A stretch of DNA of 33,740 nt from positions 1 to 33,740 of the forward strand of contig WFUO01000054.1 of NCBI GenBank assembly GCA_015484945.1, read 5' to 3'. The stretch is from Gammaproteobacteria bacterium (GTDB lineage Bacteria; Pseudomonadota; Gammaproteobacteria; WFUO01). A program made the translations under genes and the position numbers. This document shows positions 9,338 to 16,015 of this stretch, piece after piece; position 1 is the stretch's first letter, and the number at the start of each line of letters is the position of its first letter. The notes beneath the pieces are model-generated. The model saw only the letters and a program-made list of their open reading frames with translations. It was not told where the DNA came from and searched no databases.

Positions 9338-10684
9338 GTGGCCAAGGCACCGACAGCGGCGATTCCCGGTGGTCCGGGCGGACTGGCGAAGCTGACCGAG
9401 CTGCGTCAGCGCATCCTGTTCGTCATCGGTGCCCTGCTGGTCTATCGTCTCGGTACCTTCATTCCGGTGCCCGGCATCGATCCGGTACAACTGGCCAAGT
9501 TTTTCGAGGCCAACTCCAAGGGCATCCTGGGGATGTTCAACATGTTCTCTGGAGGCGCGCTGGAACGCCTGTCGGTGTTCGCACTGGGTATCATGCCGTA
9601 CATATCGGCGGCCATCATCATGCAGTTGTTGCAGTATGTCGTGCCGTCTCTGGAACGTCTGAAAAAGGAAGGCGAGTCGGGCCGGCGCAAGATCACCCAG
9701 TACACACGCTACGCGACCGTCGTGCTGGCCACGTTCCAGGCGCTGACGATTGCGATTGCGCTGCAGGAGCAGGGGATGGTCTGGTTCAAGGGGCCGGGCT
9801 TCGTGTTCACCGCCACGGTGACACTGGTGACTGGCACGCTGTTCCTGATGTGGCTGGGCGAGCAGATCACCGAACGTGGCATCGGCAACGGGATTTCGCT
9901 GATCATCTTCGCCGGTATCGTGGCTGGTCTGCCGGGTGCGATTGGCCTGACCCTGGATCTGGTCAACAAGGGCCAGATGCAGTTTTTCACCGCACTGTTG
10001 TTGTTTGTGCTGGTGATTGCCGTGACCGCCTTCGTGGTGTTCGTCGAGCGTGGCCAGCGCCGTATTACGGTGAACTACGCCAAGCGCCAGCAAGGGCGCA
10101 AGATGTATGCCGGCCAGAGCAGTCACCTGCCGTTCAAACTGAACATGGCGGGCGTGCTGCCGCCGATCTTCGCCTCCAGCCTGATCCTGTTTCCGGGCTT
10201 TCTGGCCAAATCCATCGGTCAGGGGTCCGAGAACATGGAATGGCTGGCCAAGATCGCCGAGATGATGTCACCGGGCGAGCCGCTGTACCTGCTGGCCTAC
10301 GCGCTACTGATCGTGTTTTTCTGCTTCTTCTACTCGGCGCTGCAGTACAACCCGAGGGAGACGGCCGACAACCTGAAGAAATCGGGCGCCATCATTCCGG
10401 GTATTCGGCCGGGTGAGCAGACGGCGCGCTACATCGACGGTATTCTGACACGTCTGACCACGGCCGGCGCGATCTACCTGGTACTGGTGTGTCTGCTGCC
10501 ACAGTTCGTGACCAAGAATTTCGGGGTTTCGTTCTATTTTGGCGGAACCTCGCTGCTGATCATCGTGGTCGTCATCATGGACACCATCGCGCAGATGCAG
10601 GCGCACCTGATGTCGCACCAGTACGAGAGCCTGATGAAAAAGGCCAATCTGAAGGGCTACGGCGGCAGCGGCCTGATAAAGTAG
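9338..10684 (+). CDS. secY: Protein translocase subunit SecY
   Basis: A 448-residue membrane protein with about ten hydrophobic segments and strong SecY signatures: [14 protein letters not shown] after the first segment, [30 protein letters not shown], and the cytosolic loop [23 protein letters not shown]. It forms the channel of the Sec translocon with SecE and SecG. The GTG start is one base after the rplO stop. Placement between rplO and rpmJ is the bacterial norm. Confidence 0.98.
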   Translation: MAKAPTAAIPGGPGGLAKLTELRQRILFVIGALLVYRLGTFIPVPGIDPVQLAKFFEANSKGILGMFNMFSGGALERLSVFALGIMPYISAAIIMQLLQYVVPSLERLKKEGESGRRKITQYTRYATVVLATFQALTIAIALQEQGMVWFKGPGFVFTATVTLVTGTLFLMWLGEQITERGIGNGISLIIFAGIVAGLPGAIGLTLDLVNKGQMQFFTALLLFVLVIAVTAFVVFVERGQRRITVNYAKRQQGRKMYAGQSSHLPFKLNMAGVLPPIFASSLILFPGFLAKSIGQGSENMEWLAKIAEMMSPGEPLYLLAYALLIVFFCFFYSALQYNPRETADNLKKSGAIIPGIRPGEQTARYIDGILTRLTTAGAIYLVLVCLLPQFVTKNFGVSFYFGGTSLLIIVVVIMDTIAQMQAHLMSHQYESLMKKANLKGYGGSGLIK

Positions 10685-10738
10685 CGATAATTATTTGTTT
10701 TTATTGAGAAATGGCGCCAGGCGCCGCAGGAGAGACCC

Positions 10739-10852
10739 ATGAAGGTAAGAGCATCGGTCAAGAAGATCTGTCGCAACTGCAAGATCGTCAAGCGCAAGGG
10801 CGTCTTGCGGGTGATCTGCAAGGATGCCCGGCACAAGCAGCGTCAGGGCTGA
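10739..10852 (+). CDS. rpmJ: 50S ribosomal protein L36, zinc-binding (C-plus) type
   Basis: A 37-codon gene. The product starts [20 protein letters not shown] and has the zinc ribbon ligands C11, C14, C27 and H32. The sequence GCAGGAGAGACCC precedes the ATG, with a clear AGGAG. It is the last gene of the spc block. Between secY and rpmJ lies GGCGCCAGGCGCC (from 10713), two copies of a self-complementary hexamer that can fold into a small hairpin. Confidence 0.96.
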   Translation: MKVRASVKKICRNCKIVKRKGVLRVICKDARHKQRQG

Positions 10853-10878
10853 TTGGCGCCGGCAGATTTATTTTTTTT
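10848..10878 (+). terminator. Weak terminator-like element after rpmJ
   Basis: Bases overlapping the rpmJ stop can form an imperfect hairpin (CTG-bulge-TTG against CGGCAG), soon followed by an uninterrupted run of eight T at 10871-10878. It may partly separate the spc and alpha transcripts. The stem contains G-T pairs and is short, so full termination is doubtful. The T run may instead be part of the next promoter. Confidence 0.35.
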
Positions 10879-10895
10879 CATAATTAAGCTAGAAT
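10867..10895 (+). promoter_or_regulatory. Candidate sigma-70 promoter of the alpha (rpsM) cluster
   Basis: TAGAAT at 10890-10895 is a good -10 (4 of 6). TTTATT at 10867-10872 is a weak -35 (3 of 6) at 17-base spacing, inside an AT-rich tract. Transcription would begin near 10902, about 44 bases before the rpsM ATG. The location matches the alpha promoter of E. coli. Confidence 0.5.
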
Positions 10896-10907
10896 GGCGC
10901 GTTTACG

Positions 10908-10927
10908 CAAATCCATCTAGTGATTTG
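10908..10927 (+). promoter_or_regulatory. Leader hairpin upstream of rpsM
   Basis: CAAATC at 10908-10913 pairs exactly with GATTTG at 10922-10927 over an eight-base loop. It ends three bases before AGGAGAGAG, the rpsM ribosome binding site. In E. coli S4 represses the alpha operon by binding a pseudoknot at this place. Whether this simpler hairpin serves the same purpose is inference. Confidence 0.4.
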
Positions 10928-10945
10928 AGCAGGAGAGAGACTTAA

Positions 10946-11302
10946 ATGGCCCGTATAGCAGGTGTCAATATTCCGGATCACAAGCACGCGGTGATTTCAC
11001 TGACGTCGATCTACGGGATTGGCCGTACGACAGCCCGGCAGATTTGCGAGGCGACAGGCATCGCACCGAGCACAAAGATCAAGGACCTGACCGAGGCGGA
11101 ACTCGAGAGTCTGCGCAAGGCCGTGGGCAACTATACGGTCGAAGGTGATCTGCGTCGTGAAGTCTCGATGAACATCAAGCGCCTGATGGACCTGGGCTGC
11201 TATCGCGGCATCCGCCACCGCCGCGGTCTGCCGCTGCGTGGCCAGCGCACCAAAACCAATGCGCGCACCCGCAAGGGCCCGCGCAAGCCGATTCGCAAGT
11301 AA
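10946..11302 (+). CDS. rpsM: 30S ribosomal protein S13
   Basis: The 118-residue product begins [21 protein letters not shown], carries the helix-two-turn-helix [17 protein letters not shown], and has the basic tail [21 protein letters not shown] that reaches the P-site tRNA. The length is identical to E. coli S13. AGGAGAGAG precedes the ATG. It is the first gene of the alpha cluster. Confidence 0.97.
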   Translation: MARIAGVNIPDHKHAVISLTSIYGIGRTTARQICEATGIAPSTKIKDLTEAELESLRKAVGNYTVEGDLRREVSMNIKRLMDLGCYRGIRHRRGLPLRGQRTKTNARTRKGPRKPIRK

Positions 11303-11332
11303 CTACCAATCAAACAGCAGGAATTACGGGTT

Positions 11333-11722
11333 ATGGCAAAAACGCCTTCACGTTCACGCAAAAAGGTCAAGAAGAATGTCGTCGATGGTATCGCGCATAT
11401 CCACGCGTCGTTCAACAACACCATCGTGACCATCACCGACCGTCAGGGCAATGCCCTGACCTGGGCCACTGCCGGTGGTTCCGGCTTCCGTGGCTCGCGC
11501 AAGAGCACGCCGTTCGCCGCCCAGGTGGCCGCCGAACGCGCCGCCACGGCCGCTCAGGAGTTTGGCCTGAAGAACGTCGAGGTCATGGTCAAGGGGCCTG
11601 GGCCTGGGCGCGAGTCTGCCGTCCGCGCACTCAATGCGGTCGGTCTGAAAGTCACCAATATCACGGATGTGACGCCCATTCCCCACAATGGTTGCCGTCC
11701 ACCCAAGAAACGTCGAGTGTAA
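11333..11722 (+). CDS. rpsK: 30S ribosomal protein S11
   Basis: The 129-residue product contains [40 protein letters not shown] and the C-terminal THx-like end [13 protein letters not shown]11 lies on the 30S platform near the E site. It is 30 bases after rpsM, with CAGGA upstream. Confidence 0.97.
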   Translation: MAKTPSRSRKKVKKNVVDGIAHIHASFNNTIVTITDRQGNALTWATAGGSGFRGSRKSTPFAAQVAAERAATAAQEFGLKNVEVMVKGPGPGRESAVRALNAVGLKVTNITDVTPIPHNGCRPPKKRRV

Positions 11723-11734
11723 GGAGCTTTCGTA

Positions 11735-12361
11735 GTGGCCAGGTATATTGGATCCAAATGTCGCCAGTGTCGCCGTGAAGGCGCCAAGCTGTTCCTCAAG
11801 GGCGAGAAGTGCTTCACCTCCAAGTGCGCTTTCGAGAACCGTGCCTTTCCGCCGGGACAGCATGGTCAGCGCCGCATTCGTCTTTCCGACTATGCGTTGC
11901 AGCTGCGTGAGAAGCAGAAGCTGCGCCGTATCTATGGGGTGCTGGAAAAGCAGTTCCGCGGCTATTACAAGAAGGCGGCCGCACGCAAGGGTTCCACGGG
12001 CGAGAACCTGCTGCAGCTGCTCGAGTGCCGGCTCGACAACGTCGTCTATCGCATGGGTTTTGCCTCCTCGCGTTCCGAGGCGCGCCAGCTGGTACGGCAC
12101 AAGGCGGTCACCGTCAACGGTGTGCGGGTGAACATCCCGTCTTATCAGGTCAAGGCCGACGATGAGATTGCGATCGTCGAAAAGAGCCGTAACCAGGCAC
12201 GCATTCAGGCAGCCCTGGAATCGGCGGAGCAGCGCGGCTTTGCCGACTGGATCGATGTCGATACCAAGAAGATGCAGGGCAAGTTCAAGGCCGTGCCCGA
12301 GCGTTCCGATCTGCCATCCGACATCAACGAACATCTGGTAGTCGAGCTCTACTCCAAGTAA
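11735..12361 (+). CDS. rpsD: 30S ribosomal protein S4, zinc-binding (C-plus) type
   Basis: The 208-residue product starts with [23 protein letters not shown]. Cysteines at 9, 12, 26 and 31 match the zinc site known from Thermus and Bacillus-type S4, whereas E. coli S4 has lost it. The rest is standard: PPGQHGQRR, the S4 RNA-binding domain ([22 protein letters not shown], then VTVNG) and the end [17 protein letters not shown]4 nucleates 30S assembly and often represses the alpha operon. Confidence 0.97.
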   Translation: MARYIGSKCRQCRREGAKLFLKGEKCFTSKCAFENRAFPPGQHGQRRIRLSDYALQLREKQKLRRIYGVLEKQFRGYYKKAAARKGSTGENLLQLLECRLDNVVYRMGFASSRSEARQLVRHKAVTVNGVRVNIPSYQVKADDEIAIVEKSRNQARIQAALESAEQRGFADWIDVDTKKMQGKFKAVPERSDLPSDINEHLVVELYSK

Positions 12362-12385
12362 GCAAGCGCACGAAGAGGGTATTCC

Positions 12386-13390
12386 ATGCAGGGATCAGTT
12401 ACAGAATTTCTCAAGCCTCGTATTGTCGATGTACAGGTACTCAGCGACACGCACGCCAAGGTTACGCTGGAGCCGCTGGAGCGTGGGTTCGGCCATACAC
12501 TCGGCAATGCGCTGCGGCGTATCCTGTTGTCGTCGATGCCGGGTTGCGCCGTGGTCGAGGTCGAGATAGAGGGCGTATTGCACGAGTACACGGCCATCGA
12601 GGGCGTACAGGAGGATGTCATCGACATCCTGCTCAACCTCAAGGGCCTGGCCATTGTCATGCACTCGCGCGATGAAGCCACGCTGACCCTGAAGAAATCC
12701 GGCAGTGGCGTGGTCACCGCGCGTGATATTCAGCTCGACCATGACGTCGAGATCATGAATCCGGATCATGTCATCGCCAACATGACCAAGGAAGGCGAAC
12801 TGAACATGACCCTCAAGGTCGAGCGTGGCCGCGGCTATGTGCCGGCGCCGGTACGCAAGGCTGCCGCCGAAGAGGACAATCGCCCGATCGGGCATCTGGT
12901 ACTGGACGCCACGTTCAGCCCGGTACATCGCGTGACCTATAAGGTCGAGAGCGCGCGTGTCGAACAGCGCACCGACCTCGACAAACTGATCATCGATCTG
13001 CAGACCAATGGCACACTGCCGCCCGAGGAGGCCATCCGCAAGGCCGCCGGCATCCTTCAGGATCAGCTGTCTGTATTTGTCGATCTGCAAGGTAAGGAAG
13101 AAGTCGAGAAGGAAGAAAAGGAATCGGAGATCGATCCGATCCTGCTGCGTCCGGTGGACGACCTGGAGCTCACCGTGCGTTCGGCCAACTGCCTCAAGGC
13201 AGAGAGCATCTACTACATCGGCGACCTGATTCAGCGCACCGAGGTCGAGCTGCTGAAAACGCCAAACCTTGGCAAGAAGTCCCTGACCGAGATCAAGGAC
13301 GTGCTGGCCTCGCATGGCCTGTCGTTGGGGATGCGCCTCGAGAACTGGCCGCCTGCCAGTCTCAAGGAAGAAGAGAAAGTCGGCGTTTGA
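12386..13390 (+). CDS. rpoA: DNA-directed RNA polymerase subunit alpha
   Basis: A 334-residue protein. The N-terminal dimerisation and assembly domain is marked by [20 protein letters not shown]. An acidic linker ([11 protein letters not shown]) leads to the C-terminal domain with [13 protein letters not shown]265, the main UP-element and activator contact in E. coli, falls at exactly the same residue number. [25 protein letters not shown] completes the domain. It is 24 bases after rpsD. Confidence 0.98.
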   Translation: MQGSVTEFLKPRIVDVQVLSDTHAKVTLEPLERGFGHTLGNALRRILLSSMPGCAVVEVEIEGVLHEYTAIEGVQEDVIDILLNLKGLAIVMHSRDEATLTLKKSGSGVVTARDIQLDHDVEIMNPDHVIANMTKEGELNMTLKVERGRGYVPAPVRKAAAEEDNRPIGHLVLDATFSPVHRVTYKVESARVEQRTDLDKLIIDLQTNGTLPPEEAIRKAAGILQDQLSVFVDLQGKEEVEKEEKESEIDPILLRPVDDLELTVRSANCLKAESIYYIGDLIQRTEVELLKTPNLGKKSLTEIKDVLASHGLSLGMRLENWPPASLKEEEKVGV

Positions 13391-13422
13391 ACCGTCAATA
13401 AACAGATTCAAGGGTAAGTACA

Positions 13423-13815
13423 ATGCGTCATCGTCACAGTGGTAGACAGTTAAACCGCAACAGCAGCCATCGCAAGGCCATGTTCCGTAACATGGCAGCC
13501 TCGCTGCTGCGTCATGAAGTGATCAGGACAACCCTGCCCAAGGCCAAGGAGCTGCGCCGCGTGGCCGAGCCGCTGATCACCCTGGCGAAGAACGACTCGG
13601 TTGCGAACCGCCGTCTGGCGTTTGCGCGCCTGCGCGACCGCGAGGTCGTCACCAAGCTGTTCGGCGAACTGGGCCCGCGCTATGCCGGGCGTCCGGGTGG
13701 TTATCTGCGCATTCTCAAGTGCGGTTACCGTGCCGGTGATGCCGCGCCAATGGCCTATGTCGAGCTGGTCGATCGCCCATTGGCAGATGAATCCGGGGAG
13801 GAAACTGAAGAATAA
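13423..13815 (+). CDS. rplQ: 50S ribosomal protein L17
   Basis: The 130-residue product starts [24 protein letters not shown] and contains [23 protein letters not shown] and [27 protein letters not shown], all typical of L17. The tail is acidic (DESGEETEE). It is the final gene of the ribosomal block, followed 29 bases later by an intrinsic terminator. Confidence 0.97.
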   Translation: MRHRHSGRQLNRNSSHRKAMFRNMAASLLRHEVIRTTLPKAKELRRVAEPLITLAKNDSVANRRLAFARLRDREVVTKLFGELGPRYAGRPGGYLRILKCGYRAGDAAPMAYVELVDRPLADESGEETEE

Positions 13816-13844
13816 AGCTGTTTCGCACACAGGGAAGATACCTC

Positions 13845-13871
13845 AAACCGGGCCGTGCGCCCGGTTTTTTT
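13845..13871 (+). terminator. Intrinsic terminator of the ribosomal protein cluster
   Basis: AAACCGGGC at 13845-13853 pairs perfectly with GCCCGGTTT at 13859-13867 over a five-base loop, and the T run continues through 13871. This is a textbook rho-independent terminator directly after rplQ. Confidence 0.93.
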
Positions 13872-13909
13872 ATGTTTGATGCCTTGAGGGAAGCATTTCA
13901 ACATGGAGT

Positions 13910-14157
13910 ACACCAAGGTACAGAGACACGGAGATGATTCTGGTCAGCCAGACCGCCCGGTGTGGCATCGCCGGATAGCGTATCTGTCATGCCATCTCGG
14001 ATTTCATTATTGTCTTCCTGGATCAAGTCTGAATTTCAACACGTAATGGCTAACATCATGTGAGGCTTTCGCGTTATCTCCAACGTGCTCGTTGTATGGG
14101 GCTGGGCGACAGCCATTCACCGTCTTCTGTGACGCCGTGCCTCTGTGTCCTTTGTGT
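13910..14157. repeat. Intergenic element A: two facing degenerate repeat arms
   Basis: The arm at 13910-13933 (ACACCAAGG then ACAGAGACACGGAG) is matched on the other strand by the arm at 14133-14157 (reverse complement ACACAAAGG then ACACAGAGGCACGG). About 20 of 25 positions agree with one gap. Each arm is made of roughly 9-10 base units ending in AAG or GAG. About 200 bases of unassignable sequence lie between. The element fills the gap between the rplQ terminator and the next gene. Confidence 0.6.
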
Positions 14158-14162
14158 TGTTG

Positions 14163-14873
14163 TCAGTCAACCTGGAATCGTCGTGAAAACCTCAGTATCG
14201 TGATCATGCGACCCTCGAAAACGGCGTCTATGCGCACGCGGCCCCTGGAATGGGTCATGCGCAATCTTTTGCCGGGACGGTGGTTGAAGCTGTCCAGGCG
14301 CAGCCGTGCAGCGGGGTAACGGACCTCGAGGCTCAGTGAGAGCGGAAAATAGCCATCCAGGAACCGGCGAAAGAACGGGCCGTTGGCGAGTACGAAGCTT
14401 CCATCGTCATCGAGGAAGAAGACCCGTACCTCGGCCTCGGCGCACAGGCTGGCGTGCTTGCCGACCCGGCGCAGCACGATGGTGCGGCCACGCAGGGTGG
14501 CCTCTCCAATGCCATGGGTCTCGATCAGCCTGAGGCGGCGCAGATAACGGTAACGCCAAATGATCTCCACATGCGGAAAGGCGTCGAGCCGGGTAAGGCA
14601 GCGGCGCAAACGAACCCAGCCGGTATCGATACTGGCCGGGGTGATGGTTACGATATTGCGGGCATGCATGTAACGCGGGGCGGTGTCCAGCGGCAGCAGG
14701 CGTAGGCGGCCTTCGTTGATGCGGCGCGCCTTGGCGCGGAAGTATTTTTCGGGCGGGCCATCAAAATCGGAGCGGTACCATTCCTCGAGTTGCTTGCGGG
14801 TAAAAGGCGTTGCTGCATTGACGAGCCCGCAGACCAGCAGGAACGATAGTAATAGCATGATATTGCGCATCAT
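14163..14873 (-). CDS. Uncharacterised exported protein
   Basis: The 236-residue product opens with a clear Sec signal peptide: MMRNIMLLLSFLLVCGLVNA, with likely cleavage before ATPF. The mature part is rich in arginine and alternating hydrophobics, which suggests beta structure. It includes GEATLRGRTIVLRRVGKHASLCAEAEVRVFF and FVLANGPFFRRFLDGYFPLSLSLEVRYP. I do not recognise the family. A periplasmic location is inferred. It is transcribed divergently from the SAM hydrolase gene, 185 bases away. The alternative start is the second ATG (14870). Its stop codon lies a few bases from repeat element A. Confidence 0.8.
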   Translation of the reverse strand: MMRNIMLLLSFLLVCGLVNAATPFTRKQLEEWYRSDFDGPPEKYFRAKARRINEGRLRLLPLDTAPRYMHARNIVTITPASIDTGWVRLRRCLTRLDAFPHVEIIWRYRYLRRLRLIETHGIGEATLRGRTIVLRRVGKHASLCAEAEVRVFFLDDDGSFVLANGPFFRRFLDGYFPLSLSLEVRYPAARLRLDSFNHRPGKRLRMTHSRGRVRIDAVFEGRMITILRFSRRFQVD

Positions 14874-14925
14874 CGTTTTTCCGGTTTTTGACAGTCACGA
14901 TGTATGATCAAGATCCATGCCATTC

Positions 14926-14944
14926 GCCTGACCATCGGGCAGGC
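14926..14944. promoter_or_regulatory. Inverted repeat in the divergent control region
   Basis: GCCTG at 14926-14930 and CAGGC at 14940-14944 pair, and inner CC/GG pairs extend the stem around ATC. It lies between two divergent genes, about 45 bases before the candidate promoter of the SAM hydrolase gene. It could be a repressor site or just a hairpin. Confidence 0.3.
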
Positions 14945-14988
14945 ATGCCGATGTAACGTTGTATCAACAGGATACAAGGCCAGAGAGC

Positions 14989-15017
14989 CTGAAATATTAC
15001 GGCAAAAGGCATACACT
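14989..15017 (+). promoter_or_regulatory. Candidate sigma-70 promoter of the SAM hydrolase gene
   Basis: CTGAAA at 14989-14994 and TACACT at 15012-15017 are separated by exactly 17 bases, each matching consensus at four of six positions. The start would be near 15024, giving a leader of about 35 bases that contains the TGGGAG ribosome binding site at 15047-15052. Confidence 0.5.
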
Positions 15018-15058
15018 CAGCCTGACAGGCATGCAAACTGCAAGCATGGGAGTGCAAG

Positions 15059-15817
15059 TTGAACGATACTGCCAAAGGCCCCCTGTTCGTGCTGTTTACC
15101 GATTTCGGCCTCAGTGACCTGTATGTCGGGCAGATGAAGGCGGTCTTGCACCGTCAGGCACCAGGCGTGCCGGTCGTTGATCTGATGCACGATGTCAGTC
15201 CTTTTGATATTCGCGCTGCCGCCTATCTGCTGCCGGCACTGACCGGTGTGTTTGGTGCCGGCGCGATTTTCGTTTGTGTCGTCGATCCCGGGGTCGGTAG
15301 CGAGCGGCCTGCCATGGTGGTCAGGGCCGGTGACCAGTGGTTCGTCGGCCCGGACAATGGCCTGTTTGCAGTTGTCGTTCATCGTTCGCACGATGCCGAG
15401 GCCTGGCGTCTGGATGCTGATCTCGACGGCGTGTCGGCCAGTTTTCATGGCCGGGACGTGTTCGCGCCCGCTGCTGCGGCACTGGCCACGGGTTCGCCGG
15501 TGGCATTGACGCCACGTACACGGGAATGCGATCTGCCGCCAGGCTGGCCGGAAGAGCTGGACCAGATCGTGCACGTGGATCGCTACGGCAACTGCATCAG
15601 CGGCAGACGGGCCGCCAGCCTGTCGGCAGACGCGGTCGTTTACGCCAATGGCCGGCAGCTTCGGCGTGCACGAACCTTTTCCGATGTGCCCCGGGGGCAG
15701 GCCTTCTGGTACGAGAATGCCAATGGACTGGTCGAGATCGCCGTCAACCAGGGTCGTGCAGACGACCTGCTTGGCCTGGACGCCGGATCGGTGATCGAGG
15801 TGTTACAGGCCAGGTGA
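15059..15817 (+). CDS. SAM hydroxide adenosyltransferase (SAM hydrolase, DUF62 family)
   Basis: The 252-residue product matches the fluorinase/chlorinase superfamily members that use water and split S-adenosylmethionine into adenosine and methionine. Visible signatures are LFTDFGLSDLYVGQMKAVL, VVDLMHDVSPFD, VVDPGVGSERP, VGPDNGLF, SFHGRDVFAPAAA and VDRYGNCISG. The Asp-Arg-His triad described for archaeal DUF62 corresponds to D76, R83 and H130. The C-terminal domain (ENANGLVEIAVNQG) is also present. The start is a TTG with TGGGAG six bases upstream; no in-frame ATG lies nearby. The cellular role of these enzymes is poorly understood. Confidence 0.9.
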   Translation: MNDTAKGPLFVLFTDFGLSDLYVGQMKAVLHRQAPGVPVVDLMHDVSPFDIRAAAYLLPALTGVFGAGAIFVCVVDPGVGSERPAMVVRAGDQWFVGPDNGLFAVVVHRSHDAEAWRLDADLDGVSASFHGRDVFAPAAAALATGSPVALTPRTRECDLPPGWPEELDQIVHVDRYGNCISGRRAASLSADAVVYANGRQLRRARTFSDVPRGQAFWYENANGLVEIAVNQGRADDLLGLDAGSVIEVLQAR

Positions 15818-15819
15818 GT

Positions 15820-16000
15820 CAAACGCAGCGGTCGCAGAGCCACAAAGGACGCGGAGTGACAAGCATCACGGGGGGATTGATTCACCACTGTCAGGCGAAT
15901 GGCATCACGGCTGTTCGGTGATGCCTCATCCTGTGGTGTGCTCGATTCACACGTTCAGCCACCCTTTGCGCACTTGGCGGCTGTGCGTTCTCCGCGTTTG
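15820..16000. repeat. Intergenic element B: facing degenerate repeat arms between convergent genes
   Basis: The arm at 15820-15858 (CAAACGCAGCGGTCGCAGAG, then CCACAAAGGACGCGGAG) aligns without gaps at about 27 of 39 positions with the reverse complement of 15961-16000 (CAAACGCGGAGAACGCACAG, then CCGCCAAG). The two arms reach to within 16 bases of the stops of both convergent genes, so the element is almost the whole intergenic region. Confidence 0.6.
15901..15925. terminator. Hairpin between the convergent SAM hydrolase and uvrA genes
   Basis: GGCATCAC at 15901-15908 pairs perfectly with GTGATGCC at 15918-15925 over a nine-base loop. It lies inside repeat element B, midway between two convergent stops. 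It may help terminate both transcripts, but no T run follows on either strand. Confidence 0.35.
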
Positions 16001-16015
16001 GTGTTTCCGGAAAAA

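Noticed and set aside
11354-12334. A 326-codon minus-strand frame opposite rpsK and rpsD.
   Set aside because: It covers two ribosomal protein genes with clear homology, has no recognisable motifs, and crosses their junction without regard to it.
12395-13423. A 342-codon minus-strand frame opposite rpoA.
   Set aside because: rpoA is unambiguous, down to R265. The antisense frame has the usual composition of a shadow frame.
13910-14157. A CRISPR array, suggested by the short tandem repeats.
   Set aside because: Units are only 8-10 bases and diverged, there are no uniform spacers, and no cas genes are present in the window.
14092-14319. A 75-codon plus-strand frame across the right arm of element A.
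   Set aside because: It runs through repeat DNA and antisense to the exported-protein gene, with no ribosome binding site or recognisable motif.
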